From Allokutzneria sp. A3M-2-11 16 (lineage in GTDB: Bacteria; Actinomycetota; Actinomycetes; Mycobacteriales; Pseudonocardiaceae): DNA of 51,358 nt. The stretch lies in the NCBI RefSeq assembly GCF_024213555.1, contig NZ_JANAVO010000023.1, positions 1 through 51,358 on the forward strand, read 5' to 3'. Under the pieces are notes generated by a model that worked only from the letters and a program-made list of their open reading frames with translations, was not told the origin of the DNA and did no database searches. Within the stretch, counting starts at the first letter, position 1. Each line of letters begins with the position of its first letter. This document shows, one piece after another, positions 1-8,679 of this stretch. Made by a program: the position numbers and the translations under genes.

Positions 1-1
1 C

Positions 2-169
2 ACCACCATCAGCAACCTCCGGCCGAAGTGCCGCAGGCACCACCGGATGAAGCACGAATCCAACTGGAAGTGCGAAAACCTCGAAGACGGACGGCACGTG
101 TGGACCACACCCAACGGGAAGACCGCCGAGACCGAAGCGGAACCGATCGCGGAACCCGCCCCCTTCTAG
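2..169 (+). CDS. HNH endonuclease (13E12/DUF222-type), C-terminal fragment cut by window edge
   Basis: Only the last 55 codons and a TAG stop are present. The reading frame gives a Cys-Arg-Arg-His-His-Arg-Met-Lys-His core followed by WKCEN and GRHVWTTP, which is the C-terminal part of the HNH fold found in the DUF222/13E12-repeat proteins of actinobacteria (family knowledge). The catalytic HNH residues further upstream lie outside the window. The tail ends in an Ala/Glu/Pro-rich EPIAEPAPF. The same 56-codon segment occurs in inverted orientation at the right end (51190-51357) and as a decayed remnant at 17889-18008. The product is probably a nuclease or a nuclease-derived repeat protein; its activity cannot be judged from this fragment. 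Confidence 0.75.
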   Translation, partial: TTISNLRPKCRRHHRMKHESNWKCENLEDGRHVWTTPNGKTAETEAEPIAEPAPF

Positions 170-189
170 GGCCTCAATAGGCTGCGGAC

Positions 190-833
190 ATGGAAGCGGC
201 GTTGGCGTGGGCGGAAAGCGCGGTCGGCCAGCGGGTGGTGGATTCGCGAGGTCTCCGTGAAGGCGGTGCGCCGTGGTTGCTGCGGTTCGACGACGGCGCG
301 GAAGCGGTGCTGCGCGGCGGGGACGGGTTCGACACCGAAGTGGCGGCGCTGCGGTTGGCGGAAGAGAACGGAGATCCTGGCGCCGAGGCTCATCGCGGTC
401 GGCGAAGGGCTGATGCTGCTGACGGTGGTGGCGGGTAGCAGCCGGATTCCGGCGGTGGAGGGGCTTCGCGAACCAGCGTCGGCGCGGGTGTTCGTGCACG
501 GGGATCTTACGTCCATTGTGGACTGGGACTGTGCGGGAGCCGGGCATCCCGGGGTGGACCTGGGGTCACTGCGGTGCGACGTGGAACTGATGTTCGGCAG
601 CGGAGCGGCGGAGGTCGTGTCGGCGGGGTGGCGGGAGCGGGCCGGGCTTGCCCCCGGCGGACGAGCCCTACTGGGACGTGGTGGCGGCGCTGGCCACGCC
701 CCCGGACCTGATCGACTGGGAATCGACGATCCAGGACCAGGGGCGCGACGACCTTGACGGCGCGACGCTGACCGCCCGGCGGGACGCGTTCCTGCGGGCG
801 GCGCTGGACCGGCTCGACCGAGGAACGACGTGA
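190..833 (+). pseudogene. Decayed aminoglycoside phosphotransferase (APH/choline kinase-like) gene
   Basis: Three consecutive frames join into one degenerate kinase. The first (from ATG 190) carries a nucleotide-binding-lobe-like N-terminus ending near LRLAEEN. The frame changes near 370 to read EILAPRLIAVGEG and later VFVHGDL-TSIVDWDCAG, and changes again near 650 to end as DPP-type C-terminus LDRLDRGTT with TGA at 831-833. The catalytic loop HGDLHPxNxxW is collapsed: HGDL is followed directly by TSIVDWD, so the Asn and its surroundings are deleted while the metal-binding IVDWD is kept. Two frameshifts plus this deletion argue for a dead gene. A sequencing error could explain the shifts but not the deletion. 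It abuts the P450 gene end (840) convergently. Confidence 0.75.
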
Positions 834-839
834 CCCGAG

Positions 840-2036
840 CTACCAGGTGACCGGCAGCGACGCGAGGCCGTAGACGATCGAGAACGTGCGGAACTCCACC
901 TCGTCCACGGGCACGGCGGGACGCAGCTTCGGGAAGCGCCGCAGCAGCGCGGGGTAGGCGACGCGCATCTCCATCCGGGCCAGCGGCGCGCCGAGGCAGT
1001 GGTGCACGCCGTGGCCGAACGCCAGGTGCGGAGCGGTCTTGCGGCCGATGTCCAGGGCGTCCAGGTTCTCGCCGATCGCCGGATCGCGGTTGCCCGCCGG
1101 GATCGAGAACACCACCAGGTCACCCTTGGCGATCCGCTCGCCGCCCAGCTCGGTGTCCTCGACCGCCCAGCGCGGAGCGATGGAATGGGTGATCGACATG
1201 TAGCGCAGCAGCTCCTCGACGGCCGCCTCGATGTGCTCGTCGGACTCGGCCAGCGCGCGCTGGTCCGGGTGCTGGAGCAGCTTGAGCGTGCCGAGGCCGA
1301 GCATGTTCGACGTGGTCTCGTGCCCGGCGAGCAGCAGCAGATCGGCGACGCCCACCAGCTCGGCGTCGGTGACCTTGTCGGCGTGCTCGCGGATCAGCAT
1401 GCCGATCATGTCCTCGCCCGGCGCCGACCGCTGCCCCTCGACCAGCTTCGCCATGTAGGCCAGCGAAGCCCTGGTCGCGGCGATCCGCTCCTCCATCGGC
1501 AGTGACATGTCCAGCCGCAGGCCGCTCAGCCGCTGGAAGTCGTCGCGGTCCTCGTAGGGCACGCCCAGCAGCTCGCAGATCACCAACGAGGGAATGGGCA
1601 GCGCGAACGCCTGCACCAGGTCCACGGGCGGCCCGGCCTGCTCCATCGCGTCGAGGTGCTCCTCGACGATCGCCTCGATCCGCGGCTGGAGCCTGCGGAT
1701 GCGCCGCACGGTGAACTCCGGGGTGAGCAGCCTGCGCAGGCTGGTGTGCTCCGGCGGGTCGTAGTTGAGCAGCATGCCCGCGGAGCTCTCCGGCTGCACG
1801 AAGGGCGGAACCTCGACGGCGTGGCGGGCGTTGTTGGCGAACCGGGCCGCGTCGCCGAGCGCCTCCCGGATCAGGTCGTATCGGGTGACCAGCCACGCTT
1901 CGCCGCCCCACAGGGTGCGGATCTTGCTGACCGGGCTCTTCTCCCGCAGCTCGGCCAGCTCGGGGACGGGGTCGAAGGCGTCGCGCCGGATGTGCACGGG
2001 CGCTTCGGTCATGGCGGACATGGTGCTCTCGGTCAT
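840..2036 (-). CDS. Cytochrome P450 monooxygenase
   Basis: A 398-residue soluble class I bacterial P450 (normal length about 400). It shows the I-helix oxygen-activation motif AGHETTSN, the K-helix ExxR as EELLRY, and the heme-ligand loop FGHGVHHCLG with the axial Cys. The region FTVRRIRRLQPRIEAIVEEH and the segment ALPIPSLVICELLGVPYEDR resemble CYP105/CYP107-type enzymes, which hydroxylate small hydrophobic or polyketide-like substrates and need ferredoxin from elsewhere. Neither a ferredoxin nor a reductase gene is beside it. It is divergent from a TetR gene (2152), which is its probable repressor. Very similar sequence and the same layout occur at 41502-42701, so the two are likely paralogous modules. 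ATG at 2036 is used; in-frame ATGs slightly downstream are possible starts. The substrate is unknown. Confidence 0.95.
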   Translation of the reverse strand: MTESTMSAMTEAPVHIRRDAFDPVPELAELREKSPVSKIRTLWGGEAWLVTRYDLIREALGDAARFANNARHAVEVPPFVQPESSAGMLLNYDPPEHTSLRRLLTPEFTVRRIRRLQPRIEAIVEEHLDAMEQAGPPVDLVQAFALPIPSLVICELLGVPYEDRDDFQRLSGLRLDMSLPMEERIAATRASLAYMAKLVEGQRSAPGEDMIGMLIREHADKVTDAELVGVADLLLLAGHETTSNMLGLGTLKLLQHPDQRALAESDEHIEAAVEELLRYMSITHSIAPRWAVEDTELGGERIAKGDLVVFSIPAGNRDPAIGENLDALDIGRKTAPHLAFGHGVHHCLGAPLARMEMRVAYPALLRRFPKLRPAVPVDEVEFRTFSIVYGLASLPVTW

Positions 2037-2067
2037 CGCGGTCCCGTTCGTGTGGAGGGGTCAACCG

Positions 2068-2094
2068 CTAATCCGATATGGAACTCTCGGTTAG
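2068..2094. promoter_or_regulatory. Candidate TetR operator in P450/TetR divergent intergenic region
   Basis: The 115-base gap between the P450 and TetR starts is less GC-rich than its surroundings. It contains an imperfect dyad with CTAA and TTAG outer arms, and further towards the TetR gene a second imperfect dyad of AGCTAGC and GCCAGCT. A TetR protein commonly binds such a dyad between divergent genes. Arm matches are short, so this is only a candidate. Confidence 0.35.
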
Positions 2095-2151
2095 CTCCTC
2101 CCCGAAGCTAGCACAACTGATAGCCAGCTCTCATCTGATACCGTGCCGCGC

Positions 2152-2745
2152 ATGAACGACCCAGGTCAGCGCCCCCTCCGCGCGGACGCCCTGCGCAACG
2201 CGGAACGCCTGGTGCTGGCGGCGCGGCAGGCCTTCGCCGAGGACGGGCCGGAGGTCTCGCTGGAGGAGATCGCGCGCCGGGCCGGGGTCGGCGTGGCCAC
2301 GCTCTACCGCCGCTTCCCGAGCAAGGACGACCTCGTGCGCGCGGTGCTGCTGTGGCGCTACGAAGAGCGGGTCGCCCCGGTGCTGGAGACCGCGCTGGTG
2401 GACCCGGACCCGTGGCGGGGAGTGGTGTCCTCGCTGGAGGCGGCGATGGGCCTGGCCTGCGAGGAGCAGTGCACGTTCCTCGCGGCGAAGAGCATGCACA
2501 ACCTCGCCGACGGCATCCAGGACCACTACTTCGCCAACTTCACCAAGATCGTCGCGCGCGCCCAGGCGGCCGGTGCCGTCCGCGCCGATCTCACGCCGGA
2601 GGACCTGCCGCCCATCGCCTACATGCTGCTCGGCGCGCTGCGCATCGTGCGCGCGCCGGACTGGGATTGGCGCCGCTACCTCGGGTTGCTCCTCGACGGG
2701 CTGCGCCCGGAAGGCGCGACGCCGCTGCCCGAGCTGCGCGGCTAG
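2152..2745 (+). CDS. TetR/AcrR family transcriptional regulator
   Basis: A 197-residue TetR-type repressor. The N-terminal helix-turn-helix (about residues 15-60) reads ...SLEEIARRAGVGVATLYRRFPSKDDL, a textbook TetR DNA-binding motif. The C-terminal part is a divergent all-helical ligand/dimerisation domain. ATG 2152 is preferred over GTG 2143. It diverges from the P450 gene with a 115-base spacer, so it probably represses that P450 (inference). Its 3' end overlaps the convergent acyltransferase gene by four bases (shared CTAG), which leaves no room for a terminator. Confidence 0.92.
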   Translation: MNDPGQRPLRADALRNAERLVLAARQAFAEDGPEVSLEEIARRAGVGVATLYRRFPSKDDLVRAVLLWRYEERVAPVLETALVDPDPWRGVVSSLEAAMGLACEEQCTFLAAKSMHNLADGIQDHYFANFTKIVARAQAAGAVRADLTPEDLPPIAYMLLGALRIVRAPDWDWRRYLGLLLDGLRPEGATPLPELRG

Positions 2746-3467
2746 CGGGCGTCCAGCTCGGCCGCTTCCTCCGGGGTCGGCGCGGAGCCGCCGAGGTGCG
2801 CGGGCTGCCACCACGTCTGGTCCGGCGCGGGGGTTTCGGGGTAGCCGCGCTGCGCCCTGTCCAGCAGCTCCGCCATGCGCGCGCGCAGTTCGGCGGTGAC
2901 CTCGTTCGGGTCCTGCTCCGGGGTCGGGTGCAGCGGCTCGCCGATCAGGATGGTGATCGGCAGGTGCCGCGTGCCCAGCGCGCGCGGGCGGCCCTTGGTC
3001 CACATCCGCTGGGTGCCCCAGACCGCCATCGGGATCAGCGGGGCGCCCGAGGCGGCGGCCATCCGGACCGCGCCGGACTTGATCTCCTTCACGGTGAACG
3101 AGCGGCTGATCGTGGCCTCCGGGAAGACGCCGATCACCTCGCCGGAGCGCAGCGCGGCCAGGGCCTGGTCGTAGGCGGCCTCGCCGGCCTTGCGGTCGAC
3201 CGGGATGTGGTGCATCCCGCGCATCAGCGGCCCGGCCACGACGTTGTCGAAGACCTCCTTCTTCGCCATGAAGCGGACCAGCCGGTTCGCCGGTTGGGCG
3301 CCCAGGCCGCAGAAGATGAAGTCCAGGTAGCTCACGTGGTTGCTCGCCAGCACCGCGGCGCCCTCGTTGGGGACGTGCTCCGCGCCCTCGACCTTGATCC
3401 GCAGGTCGAGCACGCGGAACAGGGTCTTCGCCAGTGTGATCACCGGGGGGTAGACGATCTCAGCCAT
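2742..3467 (-). CDS. 1-acyl-sn-glycerol-3-phosphate acyltransferase family protein (PlsC-like)
   Basis: A 241-residue member of the LPLAT/PlsC family, which transfers an acyl chain to lysophosphatidic acid or a related acceptor at the inner membrane face. The catalytic Hx4D motif is seen as NHVSYLD (about residue 43), and the acceptor-binding motif as FPEATISRS in place of the more common FPEGTRS. A hydrophobic N-terminal stretch can anchor it to the membrane. The C-terminal tail after the fold is Pro/Glu-rich (TPEEAAELDAR). The start is ATG 3467. Its stop overlaps that of the TetR gene. The usual neighbours of plsC paralogues are absent, so its exact acceptor is unclear. Confidence 0.9.
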   Translation of the reverse strand: MAEIVYPPVITLAKTLFRVLDLRIKVEGAEHVPNEGAAVLASNHVSYLDFIFCGLGAQPANRLVRFMAKKEVFDNVVAGPLMRGMHHIPVDRKAGEAAYDQALAALRSGEVIGVFPEATISRSFTVKEIKSGAVRMAAASGAPLIPMAVWGTQRMWTKGRPRALGTRHLPITILIGEPLHPTPEQDPNEVTAELRARMAELLDRAQRGYPETPAPDQTWWQPAHLGGSAPTPEEAAELDAR

Positions 3468-3541
3468 GTGTGTTTGTCGACCGATCTGGAGCAGGGGAAA
3501 CCGGACATCACGAAGTTAGGGTGTGCTGAGCCGCGTGCACT

Positions 3542-4534
3542 ATGGCCTGGGTCACGTTACCGCCAACCCCGAACCCCCGGCGACGTCCACTGATCGTGGA
3601 ATCCAAGACTCGCAAGGTTGTCGTCGTGGTCTGCGCGGTGGCGCTCGTCGCCGTGTTCGCGCTGGTCATGGTACGGATCGCCGGGCTGGACGCGGGCACC
3701 TCGCTGGCCCTGCCCGTCTCCGGCCTGCCCTACGCGGCGGTCGGAACCTTGATCGTCTTCCCCGCGGTGCTGGCGGTGCGCGCCCGGTGGCTCACCCTCG
3801 CCGCGGCGGCCCTGGTCGCGCTCCAGGTCTTCTGGCTCGCACCGCGGTTCGTGGCCAACGGCGCGGAGATCGCCGCCGACGCGCCCCGGCTCCGAGTGGC
3901 CACCAGCAACGCCCTGCGCAGCAACGTGGACATGCGCGCCTTGGTCGAGCTGGTGCGCGCGCAGAAGGTGGATGTCCTTGCGGTGCAAGAACTCGGGCCG
4001 AAGGGCGTCGGCATGCTGGACGACGCGGGGATGCGTGAGCTGATGCCGCACCGCGAGCTGCACCCGGACATCGACACGTCGATCTACTCGCGGCTGCCGC
4101 TCACCGCGGGCGGTCTGGTGAACCAGCCGACGACCTGGCCGCAGACCACCGCGACGGTCGTGGTCGGCGGGCACCCGGTGCGGATCATCGGCGTGCACAC
4201 GCTCTGGCCCGTGGAGAAACCCGCGGCCTGGACGGCTGATCTCCGCGCGCTGCGCGCCGAGGCCGGGCCGAACGTGGTGATGCTGGGCGACTTCAACGCC
4301 ACCTTGGACCACACGCCCATGCGCGAGCTGCTCGCGGCGGGTCTCGTCGACGCGCACGCCGAACTCGGGCGGGGGTGGGCGCCGACGTGGCCCGCGGATC
4401 GACCGGTGATCCAGATCGACCACGTGCTGCACGGGCGGGCGCTGCGCGCGGTGTCCGCCTCCGAGCACACGCTGCCCGGGACGGACCACCGCGCCGTGGT
4501 CGCGGAGCTGGCCTACCAGGCCGAGGGCTCGTAG
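3542..4534 (+). CDS. Membrane-anchored endonuclease/exonuclease/phosphatase (EEP) family protein
   Basis: A 330-residue protein in two parts. Residues about 25-105 hold three hydrophobic segments (VVVVVCAVALVAVFALV, a second near AAVGTLIVFPAVLAV, a third near LTLAAAALVALQVFW). Residues about 115-325 form an EEP/DNase I-like fold: VQELG (metal-binding Glu), GVHTLWP, LGDFNATLDH (Asp-x-Asn), QIDHVL and GTDHRAVVAEL (catalytic Asp-His). EEP enzymes cleave phosphodiesters of nucleic acids, phosphoinositides or sphingolipids; here the active domain probably faces outward. The substrate is unknown. The last 22 bases overlap the convergent SDR gene. The start ATG 3542 lacks a clear Shine-Dalgarno, so an alternative start is possible. 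Confidence 0.85.
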   Translation: MAWVTLPPTPNPRRRPLIVESKTRKVVVVVCAVALVAVFALVMVRIAGLDAGTSLALPVSGLPYAAVGTLIVFPAVLAVRARWLTLAAAALVALQVFWLAPRFVANGAEIAADAPRLRVATSNALRSNVDMRALVELVRAQKVDVLAVQELGPKGVGMLDDAGMRELMPHRELHPDIDTSIYSRLPLTAGGLVNQPTTWPQTTATVVVGGHPVRIIGVHTLWPVEKPAAWTADLRALRAEAGPNVVMLGDFNATLDHTPMRELLAAGLVDAHAELGRGWAPTWPADRPVIQIDHVLHGRALRAVSASEHTLPGTDHRAVVAELAYQAEGS

Positions 4535-5952
4535 TCCTTCATGAAGCAGCCGTAGATGTCCTCGCCCGCCTCACCGCGCACGATGGGGTCGTAGACCCGC
4601 GCGGCGCCGTCCACCAGGTCCAGCGGCGCGTGGAAGCCCTCCGTGGCGAGGCGGATCTTGGTGGGGTGCGGGCGTTCGTCGGTGATCCAGCCGGTGTCCA
4701 CCGCGGTCATCAGGATGCCGTCGTTGTCCAGCATCTCCTGCGCGCTGGTCCTGGTGAGCATGTTCAGCGCGGCCTTGGCCATGTTCGTGTGCGGGTGGCC
4801 CGGCCCCTTGTAGGCGCGGCTGAACTGGCCCTCCATCGCGGAGACGTTGACGACGTACTTGCGCCGCGCGGTCGAGGCGGCCATCGCCGGGCGCAGCCTG
4901 CTGACCAGGATGAACGGCGCGGTGGCGTTGCACAGCTGGACTTCGAGCATCTCCAGCGGCTCGACCTGCTCCACCTTCTGCGTCCAGCTGTTGACCTCGT
5001 GCAGGTCCGGGACCAGCCCGCCCGCGTCGATCGCGGTGTTGTCGGCGATCCGCTCCAGGGAGGCCGAACCCGCGCGCAGCGCCAGGCTCGTCACGTCCAG
5101 GTGGCTCCTGCTGGTGAGTTCGGTCAGCGCCAACGGGTGCGCGTCGCTGATGTGGCCGAAGGCGATCATCTCCGGCAGTTCGCCCGCGGGCAGCGGGTCG
5201 GACTCGGCCGCCACGAGCGGGGCGTAGGAGCCGGGGGAGCGGCGCACGGTCTGCGCGGCGTTGTTGATCAGGATGTCCAGCGGGCCCTGCTCGGCCACCG
5301 AGTCGGCCAGCGCCACCACCTGCGCGGGGTCGCGGAGGTCGATGCCGACGATGCGCAGCCGGTGCAGCCAGTCCGCGCTGTCGGGCATCGCGGCGAAGCG
5401 GCGCACGGCGTCGTTGGGGAAGCGCGTGGTGATCGTGGTGTGCGCGCCGTCCCGCAGCAGCCGCAGCGCGATGTACATGCCGATCTTCGCCCGCCCGCCG
5501 GTGAGCAGCGCGCGGCGCCCGGTGAGGTCGGTCCGCGCGTCGCGGCGGTCGCGGTTGAGCTTCGCGCACGGCGGGCAGAGCTGGTGGTAGAACGCGTCCA
5601 CCTCGTGGTAGCGGTTCTTGCACGTGTAGCAGGCGCGGGCGCGCAGCAGGGTGCCCGCGGTCGCCCCGGTGGCGTTGGAGACCAGCGGAATGCCCTCGGT
5701 CTCGTCGTCGATGCGCGTGGGGGAGCCGGTCGCGGTCGCGGCGGTCACCGCGTTGTCCGCGGCGGTCACGGCATCGCGCCGGACGGTGCGCTTGCGCTTC
5801 TTGACGCCCTTGTAGAGCCGCGATGTCGCGCGTTGGAGCCGGACGACGTCCGGGTGATCCGGCGGCAGGTCGTCCGCCTCCGCCAGGACCTTGAGGCAGT
5901 CCTCAAGCCTCGCCGGGTCGATGCCCACCGTCTCCACGTCCGCCGTCGTCAT
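4513..5952 (-). CDS. SDR-fold oxidoreductase with N-terminal zinc-ribbon-like domain
   Basis: About 479 residues, roughly twice a simple short-chain dehydrogenase. The N-terminal ~130 residues contain a basic segment (YKGVKKRKRTVRR) and a four-Cys module CYTCKNRY...CPPC spaced like a zinc ribbon. A Rossmann domain follows: LTGGRAKIG (dinucleotide loop), ILINNAAQT (NNAG equivalent), NVSAMEG (catalytic Ser). The usual YxxxK is replaced: the segment reads HPHTNMAK, so a Thr occupies the Tyr position while the Lys is kept. This suggests a changed reaction or a non-enzymatic, RNA/DNA-interacting role (inference). ATG 5952 is chosen; GTG 5958 is possible. Its 3' end overlaps the EEP gene. Confidence 0.85.
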   Translation of the reverse strand: MTTADVETVGIDPARLEDCLKVLAEADDLPPDHPDVVRLQRATSRLYKGVKKRKRTVRRDAVTAADNAVTAATATGSPTRIDDETEGIPLVSNATGATAGTLLRARACYTCKNRYHEVDAFYHQLCPPCAKLNRDRRDARTDLTGRRALLTGGRAKIGMYIALRLLRDGAHTTITTRFPNDAVRRFAAMPDSADWLHRLRIVGIDLRDPAQVVALADSVAEQGPLDILINNAAQTVRRSPGSYAPLVAAESDPLPAGELPEMIAFGHISDAHPLALTELTSRSHLDVTSLALRAGSASLERIADNTAIDAGGLVPDLHEVNSWTQKVEQVEPLEMLEVQLCNATAPFILVSRLRPAMAASTARRKYVVNVSAMEGQFSRAYKGPGHPHTNMAKAALNMLTRTSAQEMLDNDGILMTAVDTGWITDERPHPTKIRLATEGFHAPLDLVDGAARVYDPIVRGEAGEDIYGCFMKDYEPSAW

Positions 5953-6026
5953 AACCACTTACCGTCGTCTCGAATCCCGTACCTGCCGCAAAGACTGTAC
6001 GGGGTCCGAGACGACGGCCGTCCAGG

Positions 6027-7154
6027 TCACGCCGTATGCAGCCTCAGCCCATAGGCGTTGAGCACCTCGGTCAGCGGCTGGAACCAGGTCTCCCCGCCGG
6101 AGTTGCAGTCGCCCCAGCCGCCGGAGGTCATGCCCTGGGCCTGGTCGCCGGTGACGAACGAGCCGCCGGAGTCGCCGCCCTGGGCGCATGCGCTCGTCTT
6201 GATCAGCTGGTGCACCAGCTGGCCGTTGCCGTAGTTGACGGTCTCGTTCTTGCCCAGCACCTGCCCGCAGCGCCAGTGCGTCGTCGAACCGGAGCGGCAG
6301 GTGGAGCTGCCCACCGGCGCTTCCCACTGGCCGCGCACCAGGACGTCGGACACCGCGCCCCAGCCGAGCACGACCGGCACCGTCCACCAGCCGTGGCCGG
6401 TGCGGACGAAGGCGTAATCGTTGCCAGGGAAGGAAGATCCGGCGAACTGACCCTGGGTCGACCAGTCCCAGCCCTGCGTGTTGGCGCCCGCGCCCGCGCA
6501 GTGGCCCGCGGTCACGAAACCGCCGTGCACGGAGAATCCGATCGAGCAGCGGACATACCCGCCGGACACCGGCACGTAGTACGGATCGCCGCCGACCGTG
6601 CCCGCCGCATAGGTTTTCGGTTGCGGCGCGGTCGTTCTGCGCACCGTGACCGGCCCGGCCTTGCGGGCTTCGGTGAGGAACGACTCGACCTCCGGCGTTT
6701 CGGCGCTCACGGTCACTACGACGCTGCCCGACTTCGGGTCCGGGTGCCAGCTGTGCACCGCGTCGGGGGCTTTCCTGCTTCTCGCGGCCGCGTCGACTTT
6801 GCCTTGTGCGGCATTGAGTTCCGCGGCGGTCCGGCCCACCTTCGTCGCCTCGGCACCCGTGGCGCGCACCGCGTTCGCCGCTTTCTCGTCGGTCACGCCG
6901 ACGACGAGCTTGCCCTTCGCCGCGTCGAACCAGGAACCGCCGAACGCGGCTCCGGCGGCTCGTTCCGCGTTGGTGTCGATCGCGCGGATCTGAGCTTCTT
7001 GGCGGATGCGTTGCCGGGCTTGGAATTCGGTGAGCCCGAGGTCGCGCTGCATCGCCGGGACCAGGCCGGGGGAGAGTTCCTGTGCGTTGGCCGGGACGGT
7101 CATCACGGACGTCACGGCCAGTACGGACATGCCAAGGAGAACGTGCCGCTTCAT
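6027..7154 (-). CDS. Secreted S1 family serine protease (alpha-lytic/streptogrisin type)
   Basis: A 375-residue preproprotease. Residues 1-24 are a Sec signal peptide ending VPANA. Residues about 25-175 are an alpha-lytic-protease-type propeptide (FGGSWFDAAKGKLVVGVTD). The mature chymotrypsin-fold domain has the triad His in TAGHC, Asp in NDYAFV and Ser in GGDSGGS, plus paired cysteines for disulfides (CSIG...HC; C...WRC; ACAQGG...DCNSGG). The precursor folds with its prodomain and self-cleaves outside the cell (family knowledge). ATG 7154 is preferred because AGGAG lies about six bases upstream; the in-frame ATG 7166 contains that ribosome site. It is flanked by co-directional but unrelated genes. 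Confidence 0.93.
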   Translation of the reverse strand: MKRHVLLGMSVLAVTSVMTVPANAQELSPGLVPAMQRDLGLTEFQARQRIRQEAQIRAIDTNAERAAGAAFGGSWFDAAKGKLVVGVTDEKAANAVRATGAEATKVGRTAAELNAAQGKVDAAARSRKAPDAVHSWHPDPKSGSVVVTVSAETPEVESFLTEARKAGPVTVRRTTAPQPKTYAAGTVGGDPYYVPVSGGYVRCSIGFSVHGGFVTAGHCAGAGANTQGWDWSTQGQFAGSSFPGNDYAFVRTGHGWWTVPVVLGWGAVSDVLVRGQWEAPVGSSTCRSGSTTHWRCGQVLGKNETVNYGNGQLVHQLIKTSACAQGGDSGGSFVTGDQAQGMTSGGWGDCNSGGETWFQPLTEVLNAYGLRLHTA

Positions 7155-7259
7155 GATGCTCCTCATGTAGCAGGGGATGAGGAGCGCATACCCGGCGCGG
7201 CGGCATCACGCCGGGGCTGGCTCGTAGTGGGGAGATTAGCCGCCGAACCTCGTTGGTGG

Positions 7260-8621
7260 CTACCGAACCAACGACCGAACGATCGACAACGCCTCGGCCA
7301 CGCGCTCCGGTTCGGTGCGATGGCTGAGCACGCACAGCCGGAGCAGGTACTCACCACGCAAACGGGTGCTGGACAGGAAAACCCTTTCCGTGGCATTGAT
7401 CTGCTCAAGCAGTCGCCGGTTCTCCTCGTCGCCGCCCTCGCGCAACCGGAAGACGTTGACGGTGAGGTCCGGGTGCACTGGGACGTCCACTTCGGACAGT
7501 GCGCTGAGTTCGCGGTGCACCACCTGGGCGAGGTCCAGCTTCTGATCCAGCGCACGGCGGAACGCGGCTACTCCGTGCAGGTGCAACGGCAACCACATGC
7601 GCAGTCCGCGGAACTCCCGCGTCAGCTCCGGGCCGAAGTCGCAGTAGTCCGGCGGCCACGGATCACGTTGGAGGTCTTGGAGATAGCTCGCGTCGGCCGT
7701 GTGCGCGGCGCGCAGGGTCTCCTGATCGCGCACGAGCAGCACTCCGGTGCCGTAGGGCAGGAACATCGTCTTGTGCGGGTCGATCGTGATCGAGTCCGCG
7801 CGCTCGATTCCCCGCAGTTTCGCCCGCCCGCGCTCCGTCAGCTGGAAACCGCCGCCGTAGGCACCGTCGACGTGGAACCACATGCCGTGCCGCTCCGCGA
7901 TCGCGGCGAGCTCGTCCAGCGGGTCGACGGTGCCCGTGCTCGTGCTGCCCGCCGTGCCGACCAGCAGGAACGGCGCGGGGTCCTTCGCGATCATGTCCTC
8001 GGCGGCTTCGGGGTCCATGCGGTGGTCCTCCGTCACCGGCACCACCCGCAGCTGGTCGGGGCGCAGCCCGGCGATCCGCGCGGCCTTCGCGACGCACAGG
8101 TGGGTGTGCTCGGTGACGTAGATCGTTCCGGTGCCGTGCTGTTCCCCCAGCCTGCTTTGCCGCGCCGCCACGACCGCCGAGAGCGTGGCCAGGGAGCCGC
8201 CCGTCGTGATGAACCCGCCCGCGCTCGCCGGGAGCGCGAACTCCCGGCAGAGCCAGTCGACGACGCTGTCCTCCATCGCCACCAGGTCCGGGGCCATCGA
8301 CGCCACGCCGGTAAACCTGTTGACCAGCAACGACAAGAACTCGCCGAGCGCCGAGGAGACCAGCCCGCCCACCGGGAAGTACGCGAGGTACCCGGGCCCC
8401 GCCGTCTCCACCGCGTTGCCCGCCGCCTGTTTGAAGATCTCCAGCAGCTCGGCGAACTCGCCCGGTTTCTCGCTCGGCGGGTCGAACGGTTTCGTGCGGG
8501 GCCGAAGGTTCGACGCGGGCGCGCTGGGCAGCCCTTCGAGGAAGTCGGCGGCGAGCTCACCGACGCCCGCCATCATCGCGGCCAGCTCGGCGCGGTCCGG
8601 GTCCCAGGACTCGAAGATCAT
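7260..8621 (-). CDS. Pyridoxal-phosphate-dependent group II amino-acid decarboxylase
   Basis: A 453-residue fold-type I PLP enzyme of the aromatic-L-amino-acid/glutamate decarboxylase group. The PLP-binding Lys lies in DSITIDPHKTMFLPYG. Other family marks are GPGYLAYFPVGG, TTGGSLATLSAVVAAR, GTAGSTSTGTVDP (PLP phosphate/ring contacts) and FHVDGAYGG with the PLP-pyridine-N Asp. It removes the alpha-carboxylate of an amino acid to yield an amine; the substrate could be aromatic (DOPA, Tyr, Trp) or acidic and is not decided by motif reading. The spacing to neighbours (about 58 bases to the SBP gene, same strand) allows co-transcription with the lipoprotein gene, but I see no functional link. Confidence 0.92.
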   Translation of the reverse strand: MIFESWDPDRAELAAMMAGVGELAADFLEGLPSAPASNLRPRTKPFDPPSEKPGEFAELLEIFKQAAGNAVETAGPGYLAYFPVGGLVSSALGEFLSLLVNRFTGVASMAPDLVAMEDSVVDWLCREFALPASAGGFITTGGSLATLSAVVAARQSRLGEQHGTGTIYVTEHTHLCVAKAARIAGLRPDQLRVVPVTEDHRMDPEAAEDMIAKDPAPFLLVGTAGSTSTGTVDPLDELAAIAERHGMWFHVDGAYGGGFQLTERGRAKLRGIERADSITIDPHKTMFLPYGTGVLLVRDQETLRAAHTADASYLQDLQRDPWPPDYCDFGPELTREFRGLRMWLPLHLHGVAAFRRALDQKLDLAQVVHRELSALSEVDVPVHPDLTVNVFRLREGGDEENRRLLEQINATERVFLSSTRLRGEYLLRLCVLSHRTEPERVAEALSIVRSLVR

Positions 8622-8679
8622 GCCCGCGAGGCTAGGAACCCCGCGCGCCCGCCGTCTTGTACGTTATTGCGCGGCCGGA

